Below the pieces are notes generated by a model. It saw only the letters and a list, made by a program, of their open reading frames with translations. It had not been told where the DNA came from and ran no database searches. From NCBI GenBank assembly GCA_034411135.1, contig DAOUMN010000051.1, forward strand, positions 24,437 through 88,436: a stretch of DNA of 64,000 nt, read 5' to 3'. Each line of letters begins with the position of its first letter. Position 1 is the first letter of the stretch. Source of the DNA: Bellilinea sp034411135 (GTDB lineage Bacteria > Chloroflexota > Anaerolineae > Anaerolineales > Anaerolineaceae). This document shows positions 48,674 to 56,865 of the stretch, one piece after another. Both the position numbers and the translations under genes were made by a program.

Positions 48674-51373
48674 CTAATTGGCTTGTTTCTGAAATTGGTT
48701 GAGGACAGTGTTCATAATGCCACCGTTCAGGTAGTAGTCGATCTCTTTGCGGGTATCCAGGCGGACGATTGCCTGGAAATGTTTGTGACTACCATACGCT
48801 GTCACTGCCTGAATGGTGACCTCTCCGCCCGATTTTAGATTCGGACGAAGGTCTTGAATGTGGTAGATTTCTTCACCGGTTAAACCCAAAGAGGCGGCGT
48901 TCTGTCCAGGTTTAAATTGCAATGGCAGCACACCCATGCCTGCCAGGTTGGAGCGGTGAATCCGCTCGAACGACTCGGCGATTACTGCTTTGACGCCGAG
49001 CAAGAGTACCCCTTTGGCAGCCCAGTCACGGCTGGAGCCAGTGCCGTATTCTTTGCCTGCCAGGATTATCAGTGGGATTTGTTCATGCTGATAGCGAACG
49101 GCAGCATCATATATACTCATTTGCTCGTTGCTAGGAAAGTGACGGGTAAACCCGCCTTCAATACCAGGCAAAAGAAGATTCTTGAGGCGGATGTTAGCGA
49201 ATGTACCGCGAGTCATTACGCGGTCGTTGCCCCGCCGTGAGCCGTATGAGTTAAACTCAGAAGGCTGGACGCCTTTGCTGATTAGATATTGCCCCGCAGG
49301 GCTGTTGACCGCGATACTTCCAGCGGGTGAGATATGATCTGTGGTAATCGAATCGCTCAGCAATACCAACACACGGGCATTGAGAATATCCTCACCTTTG
49401 GACGGCGGAATAGTAAAGAACGGTGGCTCTTGTAAGTAGGTGGAATTTTCGTCCCAGGAATACAGTAGTTGATTGCCGCTTTGAATGGCATTCCATAGTT
49501 CACTCATGCTGAATATTGCGTTATAGGCATCCGCAAACATTTCCGGGCGTATGTGGTTGTGGATATATTCTTCGACTTCACGGGAAGAGGGCCAGATATC
49601 CCGCAAGTAGACGGGCTGATTATCCTTGCCCATGCCAAGCGGCTCATGAAGCAAATCCACATCCACGCTGCCAGCTAAAGCGTAAGCGACGACCAGCGGG
49701 GGGGAGGCGAGATAATTGGCGCGGGTTTGCGGGCTGATGCGACCCTCAAAATTACGATTGCCGGAAAGTACAGCGCCAACAACCAGATTGTTATCTTTAA
49801 TCGCTTGCACGATGGTGTCCGGCAGCGGTCCAGAATTTCCAATGCAGGTAGTACAGCCATAGCCCACCAGATGAAAGCCCAGCTGTTCTAGAAATTCCAA
49901 CAAACCGGCATCCCGTAAATAGTCTGTTACAACCCGGGAACCTGGTGCCAACGAGGTCTTAACGTATGGTTGGGTTTTGAGCCCTTTTTCGATCGCTTTT
50001 TTGGCTAACAATCCCGCGCTGATCATTACGAAAGGATTTGAGGTGTTGGTGCAGGAGGTGATCGCCGCAATTACAACTGATCCATGTTTCAGTTCGCTAG
50101 TTTTGCCGTTAGCCGGTATCTGCGCTTTGCGATGCAGATCGGCGGGTGATACACCAAACCCATTTTCGGATTTTGGGGCGGAAAGCGCGCGTTGAAAGGC
50201 AGCGGGAACATCTTGGAGTGACAGGCGATCCTGTGGGCGGCGTGGACCGGCAACCCCAGGCTCAATTGCAGCCAGATCAACTTCGAGTAGCTGGGAATAG
50301 TGTGGGTCGGGGGTTTCGGCAGTGCGAAACAGCATCTGGGCTTGATAATACGCTTCCACAAGGTTAATCAGCGCTTCCGAGCGGTTGGTAAGGCGCAGGT
50401 AATGCAAGGTTTGTTGATCGACCGGGAAGTAGAGCATAGTTGCACCACTTTCCGGTGCCATGTTAGCGATCATTGCCCGGTCTGCCAGTGCCAGGTGATC
50501 AAGCCCTGGTCCGAAAAATTCGACAAATTTGTCCACTACACCCATCTTTCGCAGCGATTGAATGATGAACAGGGTCAAATCGGTGGGCGTCACACCTTCG
50601 CGTAATTTTCCGCTCAGGCGCACACCGATCACGTCCGGGGCAACAATTTCGATCGGCTCGCCTAGCATGGCAGCAACGGCTTCGATTCCGCCCACTCCCC
50701 AGCCAACAACACCAAGACCGTTGATCATGGTGGTATGCGAATCGGTACCAACCAAAGTGTCTGGGTAAATTAGGGTAAAGTCACTTTCCTGGCGGGTGAG
50801 CACAACGGTTGCCAGGTATTCCAGGTTAACCTGATGAACAATGCCCGATGCAGGAGGAACGATGCGGATGTTGCGAAAAGCCTTTTGTGCCCAATGAAGA
50901 AATTCGTATCGCTCGCGGTTGCGCTGAAATTCTATCTCGGCATTGAGGCGGTAGGCATCCGGTCTGCCAGCATAGTCCACCTGGATGGAATGGTCGATCA
51001 CAAGGTCAACGTTTACAACCGGATTGACTTTTTGCGGATCGAGGTTCATTTTTGCCAGAGCTGAGCGCATTGCAGCCAGATCGTTGATCACCGGGACACC
51101 GGTGAAATCCTGAAGCACAACTCGACCGGGAAATATTGGAATATTAGGGCGGTTGGGGTTTTGGGGTTCCCATTGCAACAGGTTGTCCACGTCCTGGTGG
51201 GTAGCTTGCCCTTCATCTAATTTGCGCAGAGCGCCTTCCAGTAATACACGGATAGAAAAAGGCAATCGATTAAGCAGATCCTGATTTGCGCCAGGGGCAT
51301 TGATCAAGGGATAGAAAACGGTTGCTTGGTTGTCAACAATCAAGGTTGTCCGATTGGAGCGGTGGTTGGACAT
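48674..51373 (-). CDS. acnA: Aconitate hydratase (AcnA/IRP type)
   Basis: 899 aa TCA-cycle enzyme that isomerises citrate and isocitrate. The [4Fe-4S] ligands are C441 (TSCTNTSNP), C507 and C510 (CTTCIGNSG), at almost the same positions as in E. coli AcnA. The C-terminal swivel domain has GTGSSRDWAAKG. The length matches the AcnA/IRP1 class, not the shorter mitochondrial/AcnB forms. ATG 51373 has an AGAGG site. It is a single gene with its own promoter; citrate synthase lies 3 kb away on the other strand. Confidence 0.97.
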   Translation of the reverse strand: MSNHRSNRTTLIVDNQATVFYPLINAPGANQDLLNRLPFSIRVLLEGALRKLDEGQATHQDVDNLLQWEPQNPNRPNIPIFPGRVVLQDFTGVPVINDLAAMRSALAKMNLDPQKVNPVVNVDLVIDHSIQVDYAGRPDAYRLNAEIEFQRNRERYEFLHWAQKAFRNIRIVPPASGIVHQVNLEYLATVVLTRQESDFTLIYPDTLVGTDSHTTMINGLGVVGWGVGGIEAVAAMLGEPIEIVAPDVIGVRLSGKLREGVTPTDLTLFIIQSLRKMGVVDKFVEFFGPGLDHLALADRAMIANMAPESGATMLYFPVDQQTLHYLRLTNRSEALINLVEAYYQAQMLFRTAETPDPHYSQLLEVDLAAIEPGVAGPRRPQDRLSLQDVPAAFQRALSAPKSENGFGVSPADLHRKAQIPANGKTSELKHGSVVIAAITSCTNTSNPFVMISAGLLAKKAIEKGLKTQPYVKTSLAPGSRVVTDYLRDAGLLEFLEQLGFHLVGYGCTTCIGNSGPLPDTIVQAIKDNNLVVGAVLSGNRNFEGRISPQTRANYLASPPLVVAYALAGSVDVDLLHEPLGMGKDNQPVYLRDIWPSSREVEEYIHNHIRPEMFADAYNAIFSMSELWNAIQSGNQLLYSWDENSTYLQEPPFFTIPPSKGEDILNARVLVLLSDSITTDHISPAGSIAVNSPAGQYLISKGVQPSEFNSYGSRRGNDRVMTRGTFANIRLKNLLLPGIEGGFTRHFPSNEQMSIYDAAVRYQHEQIPLIILAGKEYGTGSSRDWAAKGVLLLGVKAVIAESFERIHRSNLAGMGVLPLQFKPGQNAASLGLTGEEIYHIQDLRPNLKSGGEVTIQAVTAYGSHKHFQAIVRLDTRKEIDYYLNGGIMNTVLNQFQKQAN

Positions 51374-51417
51374 GGCTGCCTCTCTTTGCGTTGCAGAATT
51401 GAATTGGATAATGTGGG

Positions 51418-51446
51418 ATTATAATATCAACAATTTTCGACTTCAA
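51418..51446 (-). promoter_or_regulatory. Promoter of acnA
   Basis: TTGAAG (+ 51441-51446), a 17-base spacer and consensus TATAAT (+ 51418-51423) on the minus strand, about 45 bases before the acnA ATG. Confidence 0.75.
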
Positions 51447-51510
51447 GTCATAAAGGTTATGATCCACAAAAAACCATCGGATGATCTTTAAGAAACAGGA
51501 ATTTGCTATC

Positions 51511-51539
51511 TTGACATTGGTGTTTAATAATGCTATAAA
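51511..51539 (+). promoter_or_regulatory. Promoter of the amino-acid ABC transporter leader
   Basis: Consensus TTGACA (51511-51516), a 17-base spacer and TATAAA (51534-51539). The predicted start is near 51546, giving a leader of about 135 bases to the terminator and about 225 bases to the first gene. Confidence 0.82.
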
Positions 51540-51545
51540 CTGGCT

Positions 51546-51683
51546 ATGTTTTTCCAGCAGAACGCTAAGCGTAACCCAGATAAACAACCTTTCCCTTTGG
51601 GAGCGGTGGATTACGCCTAGATTTTGGTGGTTAAAACCCATTATTATCCAAACAGAAACCCTCCCCAAGCGGGAGGGTTTTTT
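51546..51683 (+). ncRNA. Terminated leader RNA upstream of the amino-acid ABC operon
   Basis: A promoter at 51511-51539 and a terminator at 51656-51683 bound this RNA, which precedes the transporter genes. Small helices are visible (CTGG/CCAG at 51540s-51557; ACGC-TAA-GCGT near 51562). A 24-codon frame starts exactly at the predicted +1 (ATG 51546, stop TAG 51618-51620) and begins Met-Phe-Phe-Gln-Gln-Asn. It may be a riboswitch, a leader-peptide attenuator or an sRNA; no known class was recognised. Further on, 51714-51725 holds a three-codon ATG-GTG-GAG-TAA frame behind a perfect GGAGG. Confidence 0.55.
51656..51683 (+). terminator. Terminator/attenuator in the ABC operon leader
   Basis: AAACCCTCCC (51656-51665) and GGGAGGGTTT (51671-51680) form a perfect 10-bp stem with a 5-base loop and a run of six T (51678-51683). 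It lies 88 bases before the binding-protein gene. Confidence 0.92.
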
Positions 51684-51770
51684 ATAAATACATATAAGAT
51701 GGAGGATTTGATCATGGTGGAGTAACTTTATTTCAGGAGAAGCCGCAGATTACGTAGACCAAAGGAGATT

Positions 51771-52670
51771 ATGATGAGCAGAAAAGTTAATGGATACCTT
51801 ATTGGGTTGATTTTCTTAAGCCTGATATTGACGGCTTGCAGCGGCGCAGCAACGCCGACCACTGCACCGCAGCCGCCAGTTGAAAACCCTTCCCCTGTAC
51901 CTCCTACTCCTCAACCGGAGGGATGTTTGGGTAGCGCGGACACGGCAGTGGTTGATTTGGGCTGTCGTCAGGTGACCATCGCGGTGGAGAATGCTTATTT
52001 GCCGTTCAACTACATTTCAATTGCAACCGGTGAACCCGGTGGTTGGGATTACGAAGCCTGGCGGGAAATATGCACCCGCTTGCACTGTATTCCGGTGTTC
52101 GTTGAGACCGCTTGGGATGGCTTGATCCAGTCGGTAGCGGACGGGCAGTACGATGTGGGTGCATCCGGCATTTCGATTACCCCCGACCGCAAGGAAATCG
52201 TTGATTTCTCGATCGGTTATATTCAGATTGAACAACGGTTGCTGGTGCGGACGGGTGAGGATCGCTTTGCCAGCATTGAGGAATTTGCCCAAAACGAAGT
52301 GTTGATTATGGGCACGCAGGTTAGTACCACCAATTACGAAACTGCGGTCAAGTTTCTACCGGAGTCCAGGGTCAAAGCATTCGAGCAGTTCCCATTCGCT
52401 ATCCAGGCTCTGATTGCCGGCGATGTGGATGCAGTGATCATTGATGAAATCGTTGGCATGGGTTACCAGGGGCAAAATGCGGACAAGTTGGAATTGATAG
52501 GACCTTCGATTTCCAGTGATGAACTCGGATTCGCATTTTCCAAAGGCAGCCCGCTGGTGGATGTGGTCAACAAGGCGCTCGAATCTATGCAGGCAGATGG
52601 AAGCCTGGCTGCCTTGAATGACAAATTCTTTGGGCCCTCTTTCAATATTACCGAAGAGGATATCAAGTAA
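51771..52670 (+). CDS. Amino-acid ABC transporter substrate-binding lipoprotein
   Basis: 299 aa. The lipoprotein signal ends with LILTAC (Cys23), followed by a Pro/Thr-rich linker, then a periplasmic-binding-protein type 2 domain (SBP_bac_3): VTIAVENAYLPFNYIS, WDGLIQSVADGQYDVGASGISITPDR (in pieces), and DAVIIDE. It captures an amino acid outside the membrane, probably polar or basic/Gln-like by family; specificity is not readable. AAAGGAG precedes the double ATG. A long hairpin separates it from the permease gene. Confidence 0.93.
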   Translation: MMSRKVNGYLIGLIFLSLILTACSGAATPTTAPQPPVENPSPVPPTPQPEGCLGSADTAVVDLGCRQVTIAVENAYLPFNYISIATGEPGGWDYEAWREICTRLHCIPVFVETAWDGLIQSVADGQYDVGASGISITPDRKEIVDFSIGYIQIEQRLLVRTGEDRFASIEEFAQNEVLIMGTQVSTTNYETAVKFLPESRVKAFEQFPFAIQALIAGDVDAVIIDEIVGMGYQGQNADKLELIGPSISSDELGFAFSKGSPLVDVVNKALESMQADGSLAALNDKFFGPSFNITEEDIK

Positions 52671-52691
52671 TTTCTTTATTCGTTAAGCGAA

Positions 52692-52724
52692 CATGACTGG
52701 CAGGGATTCTCCTTGCCAGTCATG
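52692..52724 (+). promoter_or_regulatory. Intercistronic hairpin after the binding-protein gene
   Basis: CATGACTGGCA (52692-52702) and TGCCAGTCATG (52714-52724) form an 11-bp perfect stem between the binding-protein and permease genes. There is no T tract after it. It likely protects the upstream mRNA or partly stops transcription, giving more binding protein than membrane subunit. Confidence 0.7.
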
Positions 52725-52747
52725 GAGTTCGAGGATCGAGGATTACC

Positions 52748-53629
52748 GTGAAAGAGAGCCTGCCAATTGAACGACGAATTGAAGCGCCGCCTTTGACCGC
52801 ATTTGATATTCAACAACGCCTGAGACGAGTGCCCTGGTGGATGTTCGGCATGGCAGCGGTGTTTATCTACACCGTGCATTTGATTCTAACCCGCAGCAGT
52901 TACCAGGAAGCCTTTTCGTTCATTCGCGCCGGAATTGGTGTAACTATCCAGATTACTCTGGTAGCGTATGGACTGGCATTGATACTGGGTTTGCTGACCG
53001 GTTTGGGGCGTATTTCCAACAATGTATTGGTTCAAAACGCTGGTACTTTGTATGTGGAGTTGATTCGCGGCATTCCCATGCTGGTTTTGATCTTCTTTAT
53101 TGCGTTTGTGGGCGTGCCTGCCGGGGTGGGTATTCTCAAAGACCTGGGCAATTGGCTCAGTGTAACCGGAATGACATTTTTAGGACAACCCCTCGCTCGC
53201 CTGGAAAACAGCGCAGTCCCCATGACAACCCGGGCAATCATTGCTTTGTCCATCACGTATGGTGCCTTCCAGGCGGAAATTTTTCGCGCGGGCATCCAGT
53301 CTATTGGCCGCGGTCAAATGGAAGCGGCGCGTGCCCAAGGCATGACCTACTGGCAGGCAATGCGTTACATTATCCTGCCGCAGGCAATTCGCAACGTGCT
53401 GCCTGCTCTGGGAAATGATTTCGTTTCGATGCTCAAGGACTCATCGCTAGTTTCCGTTTTGGCAGTGCGTGATATTACCCAGATTGCCAAGCTATACTCG
53501 GGACGCACTTTTCAATTTCAGGAAGCTTACCTGACCCTGGCGGTGTTATACCTGGCGATGACAGTCGTACTGTCGTTTATTGTCAAATGGCTGGAGAAAA
53601 AAGTGAGGAAGGATGAGCGTAGCGCATGA
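52748..53629 (+). CDS. Amino-acid ABC transporter permease (HisM/GlnP type)
   Basis: 293 aa. After a ~35-residue cytoplasmic start there are about five to six hydrophobic helices. The EAA loop reads EAARAQGMTYWQAMRYIILPQA, contacting the ATPase. A segment between helices (about 118-152, GVGILKDLGNWLSVTG) is longer than in many GlnP proteins. Start is GTG 52748 with GAGGATTACC upstream. It overlaps the ATPase gene by 17 bases. It probably acts as a homodimer, since only one permease gene is present. Confidence 0.94.
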   Translation: MKESLPIERRIEAPPLTAFDIQQRLRRVPWWMFGMAAVFIYTVHLILTRSSYQEAFSFIRAGIGVTIQITLVAYGLALILGLLTGLGRISNNVLVQNAGTLYVELIRGIPMLVLIFFIAFVGVPAGVGILKDLGNWLSVTGMTFLGQPLARLENSAVPMTTRAIIALSITYGAFQAEIFRAGIQSIGRGQMEAARAQGMTYWQAMRYIILPQAIRNVLPALGNDFVSMLKDSSLVSVLAVRDITQIAKLYSGRTFQFQEAYLTLAVLYLAMTVVLSFIVKWLEKKVRKDERSA

Positions 53630-54359
53630 AATGATTCAGGTCATCAACCTACGGAAAAGATTTGGGCGTCTGATTGCACTGGACGGGGTCAATTTGTCGG
53701 TTAATAAAGGTCAGGTGGTGGTTATCATTGGACCAAGCGGCTCAGGAAAATCGACCCTGTTGCGGTGCATTAATCATCTTGAGACGCCAACTGATGGGGA
53801 GGTATGGATCGAACGTGAGCGCATTACGGGTAACCAAAAACAACTCAATGCATTGCGTTCGCAAATAGGGATGGTTTTCCAGCATTTCAATCTGTACCCG
53901 CATCTGACTGTGATGGAAAATGTTACCCTGGCTCAACGAATTGTGCGAAAAATCTCACGCCAGCAGGCTGAAGCCATTGCCATGACACACTTACACAGGG
54001 TGGGAATCGCTGAAAAAGCCAAGGCTTATCCATCGCATTTGTCCGGCGGGCAGCAACAACGGGTGGCGATTGCTCGCGCCTTGGCGCAGGATCCGAAGAT
54101 TATGCTGTTTGACGAACCAACCAGTGCGCTTGATCCGGAAATGATCAAAGAAGTATTGGATGTGATGCTCGATCTGGCTGAAGAAGGGATAACAATGGTG
54201 GTGGTGACGCACGAAATGGGATTTGCCCGCGCGGCAGCCGATGAGGTGGTCTTTATGGATCATGGACGGATCGTCGAGCGATCCGTGCCGGAGCAATTCT
54301 TCGCCACACCCGCTCATGAGCGAACTCGTGCCTTTTTGGCGCAAATCTTGAAGCATTGA
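53613..54359 (+). CDS. Amino-acid ABC transporter ATP-binding protein (GlnQ type)
   Basis: 248 aa ABC ATPase. Walker A is GPSGSGKST, the Q loop is MVFQHFNLYPH, the signature is LSGGQQQRVAIARAL, Walker B is IMLFDEPTSALDPE and the switch His is in VVVTHEMGFAR. It drives amino-acid uptake with the permease and lipoprotein encoded just upstream. ATG 53613 has GGAAGG at a short distance inside the permease gene, so the two are translationally coupled. Citrate synthase follows after 37 bases, possibly in the same transcript. Confidence 0.96.
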   Translation: MSVAHEMIQVINLRKRFGRLIALDGVNLSVNKGQVVVIIGPSGSGKSTLLRCINHLETPTDGEVWIERERITGNQKQLNALRSQIGMVFQHFNLYPHLTVMENVTLAQRIVRKISRQQAEAIAMTHLHRVGIAEKAKAYPSHLSGGQQQRVAIARALAQDPKIMLFDEPTSALDPEMIKEVLDVMLDLAEEGITMVVVTHEMGFARAAADEVVFMDHGRIVERSVPEQFFATPAHERTRAFLAQILKH

Positions 54360-54396
54360 TGATTGGCTACATGGTGGCAGATCGGGGATTGAGCAT

Positions 54397-55701
54397 ATGA
54401 GGATCAAAGAAAAGATACGTGAACAAATTCCCCAGTGGGCGGAAAGGATCAAACGCCTGCGCAAGGATCACAGCGATTTTGTGGTGGGGGAAGTGACAAT
54501 AGACCAGATTCTAAGCGGGATTCGTGGGGTACAGATCAGTATCAGTGATATCTCCTACGTCGATCCGGCTGAAGGTATTCGCCTGCGTGGGTATACCATT
54601 CCGCAGGTGTTGAACTTGCTGCCAAAGGCGAAACAATCCGATATGCCACTGGCGGGCGGGTTGTATTACCTGTTGCTAACGGGTGAGTTGCCTACCAACA
54701 CGGATGCCGAGGAGGTTGAACAACTCTGGCGTGAACGGGCAACTGTGCCGGGGCAAGTGTGGGATGTGATTCGCGCCATGCCGTCCAGCACGCATCCGAT
54801 GACTCTGTTCAGCCAAGCAATTATGGCGCTCCAGACCGATTCGTTGTTTGCCGCTGCTTACCAGAATGGTTTGAATAAGACGGAATATTGGGAATATTAC
54901 CTTGAAGACAGTTTTAATTTAACGGCAAAGATACCCCAAATTGCCGCGTATATCTATTGTTGGAAATACCGCTCTGGCCAGATGGAACCCGCGGACGCCG
55001 AACAGGATTGGAGCGCCAGCTTTGCCCAGATGATCGGAAAAGGTGATCTTGCCGACTATTTGGAATTGATGCGTCTTTATTTTGTATTGCATTCTGATCA
55101 TGAGGGTGCCAATGTCAGCGCGCACACCTCGCACCTGGTCAGCTCGGCTTTGTCGGATGTGTATCTTTCCTCGGCGGCGGGGATGAACGGGTTGGCTGGT
55201 CCATTGCACGGGTTAGCCAACCAGGAATGTATTCGTTGGTTGATCGGGGTATACAACCAGTTTGGACGCCTGCCTTCCGATAGTGAATTGGAGCAGGTGA
55301 TTCGGCATCAATTAGCCGCAGGACAGGTCATCCCCGGTTATGGACATGCTGTGCTGCGGGTGACCGATCCACGCTTTACTGCCCAACTTGAATTTGCCGA
55401 GCAGTGCTTGCCAAATGATCCGTTGTTTCAACTGGTAAAACAGGTATACCGGATTGCGCCTGTTGTGCTGAGGGAGAGCGGGAAAATCAAAAATCCGCTT
55501 CCCAATGTGGACGCGATCAATGGTTGCCTGCAATATTATTATAGTGTGAAGGAGGTCGATTTTTACACAGTATTGTTCGGGGTGAGCCGTATTCTTGGAT
55601 TGACCGCGCACGCCGTATGGGCGCGAGCGCTGGGTAAGCCGATCGAGCGCCCCAAATCCTTGACCACCCGCATGCTCGAAGAACGGGTTGGAATTGGCTA
55701 A
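54397..55701 (+). CDS. Citrate synthase, mitochondrial-like type
   Basis: 434 aa. It condenses acetyl-CoA and oxaloacetate to citrate. Catalytic residues are H271 (GPLHGLANQE), H317 (PGYGHAVLR) and D372 (NVDAING). These equal the pig mitochondrial enzyme's H274/H320/D375 with a constant offset, and the N-terminal region (RGVQISISDISYVDPAEGIRLRG, in pieces) also follows the eukaryotic form. Most bacterial GltA/CitZ enzymes are more distant. ATG 54397 follows GGGGATTGAG. It starts 37 bases after the ABC ATPase gene; its end overlaps the proB promoter. Confidence 0.95.
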   Translation: MRIKEKIREQIPQWAERIKRLRKDHSDFVVGEVTIDQILSGIRGVQISISDISYVDPAEGIRLRGYTIPQVLNLLPKAKQSDMPLAGGLYYLLLTGELPTNTDAEEVEQLWRERATVPGQVWDVIRAMPSSTHPMTLFSQAIMALQTDSLFAAAYQNGLNKTEYWEYYLEDSFNLTAKIPQIAAYIYCWKYRSGQMEPADAEQDWSASFAQMIGKGDLADYLELMRLYFVLHSDHEGANVSAHTSHLVSSALSDVYLSSAAGMNGLAGPLHGLANQECIRWLIGVYNQFGRLPSDSELEQVIRHQLAAGQVIPGYGHAVLRVTDPRFTAQLEFAEQCLPNDPLFQLVKQVYRIAPVVLRESGKIKNPLPNVDAINGCLQYYYSVKEVDFYTVLFGVSRILGLTAHAVWARALGKPIERPKSLTTRMLEERVGIG

Positions 55702-55716
55702 GGATTTCGATATAAT
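55688..55716 (+). promoter_or_regulatory. Promoter of proBA
   Basis: TTGGAA (55688-55693), a 17-base spacer and consensus TATAAT (55711-55716). It overlaps the citrate synthase stop codon. The ATG of proB is 15 bases after the -10, so the 5' leader is only about 9 bases. Confidence 0.7.
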
Positions 55717-55731
55717 CAAATCTTTGAGATT

Positions 55732-56865
55732 ATGAGATATCAGCGCATTGTCATCAAAATTGGATCCTCGACCCTGACCGCCGGCACACGACGAATTTCC
55801 AAGCCGCGGTTGATCGATCTGGCGCGGGCAATCCACCAACTCAAGCAGCAAGGCAGCCAGGTGATGGTGGTTTCATCAGGAGCAATTGCTGCCGGACGAG
55901 AGATCCTTGGCTTCCCGGAATTACCCAAATTCATCCCGGCGAAGCAGATGCTGGCGGCAGTGGGTCAGCCGCGGTTGATGGAAATATACGAACAGTTTTT
56001 CAGTATTTACGAGGAAAAGGTTGCCCAGGTGCTCTTGACCCGCGCCGACTTGATTGACCGGCGGCGCTACCTCAATGCGCGCAATACGCTGGAAGCACTG
56101 TTGGGACAGGCGGTTATCCCGATTATCAATGAGAATGATACGGTTGCCACCGATGAGATTCGGTTTGGGGATAACGATAATCTTTCGGCGCAGGTTGCCA
56201 ATTTGATCGAGGCGGACTTGCTCATTCTATTGACCGATCAGGATGGGGTTTACGATAGCGATCCGCGCAGTAATCCCGAAGCAAAGCTGTACCGAAAAAT
56301 CGACCGCCCGGAAATACCGGAAGAAATGTGGGCGGCAGCTGGCGGCAGTGTCAGCGGAGTGGGAACGGGGGGGATGATCACAAAATTACAGGCGGCGGAC
56401 CTAGCGCGAAGGGCTGGCAGCACGGTGGTAATTGCTTCGGGGGCAAAACCCGAAGTTGTTTTGCGCATAGCCAATGGAGATGCAGTGGGCACACTGTTCA
56501 CCCCGGTTATCAATAAGATGGAGGCACGCAAACGTTACATTCTCGCAGCTGGAAAAAGTGCCGGGAAAATCTTAATTGATGCAGGTGCGGAGAGAGCCCT
56601 GGAGCGGGGCGGAAGTCTTTTAGCGGTCGGAATTGTATCCATCGACGGTGAATTTGAACGCGGGGACCCTGTGCAGGTGTTGTGCGGGAAGGGACAACCG
56701 GTTGCAATGGGGATTTCCAATTATGCCGCCCGCGATTTGGTTAAATTTGCCGGTCACCAATCAATGGAAATCGAAAGTATTTTGGGTTATACCTATGGCG
56801 AAGAAGCCATTCATCGCAACAACCTGGTTATGATTCAAAACCAAGCGAGGAATTGTAATGATTGA
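55732..56865 (+). CDS. proB: Glutamate 5-kinase
   Basis: 377 aa. It phosphorylates glutamate to gamma-glutamyl phosphate, the first step of proline synthesis. The amino-acid-kinase domain (1-260) has VIKIGSSTLT, VSSGAIAAGREILG, INENDTVATDEIRFGDND-type motifs (INENDTV and FGDND) and LLTDQDGVYD. A C-terminal PUA domain (about 280-365) is present, as in E. coli ProB. There is no clear SD; the leader is predicted to be very short. The stop overlaps the proA start by 8 bases. Confidence 0.97.
   Translation: MRYQRIVIKIGSSTLTAGTRRISKPRLIDLARAIHQLKQQGSQVMVVSSGAIAAGREILGFPELPKFIPAKQMLAAVGQPRLMEIYEQFFSIYEEKVAQVLLTRADLIDRRRYLNARNTLEALLGQAVIPIINENDTVATDEIRFGDNDNLSAQVANLIEADLLILLTDQDGVYDSDPRSNPEAKLYRKIDRPEIPEEMWAAAGGSVSGVGTGGMITKLQAADLARRAGSTVVIASGAKPEVVLRIANGDAVGTLFTPVINKMEARKRYILAAGKSAGKILIDAGAERALERGGSLLAVGIVSIDGEFERGDPVQVLCGKGQPVAMGISNYAARDLVKFAGHQSMEIESILGYTYGEEAIHRNNLVMIQNQARNCND

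Noticed and set aside
51481..51687. A 68-codon plus-strand frame upstream of the amino-acid ABC operon
   Set aside because: It spans the TTGACA-17-TATAAA promoter and the terminator hairpin and has no SD, so it is not likely to be a gene.
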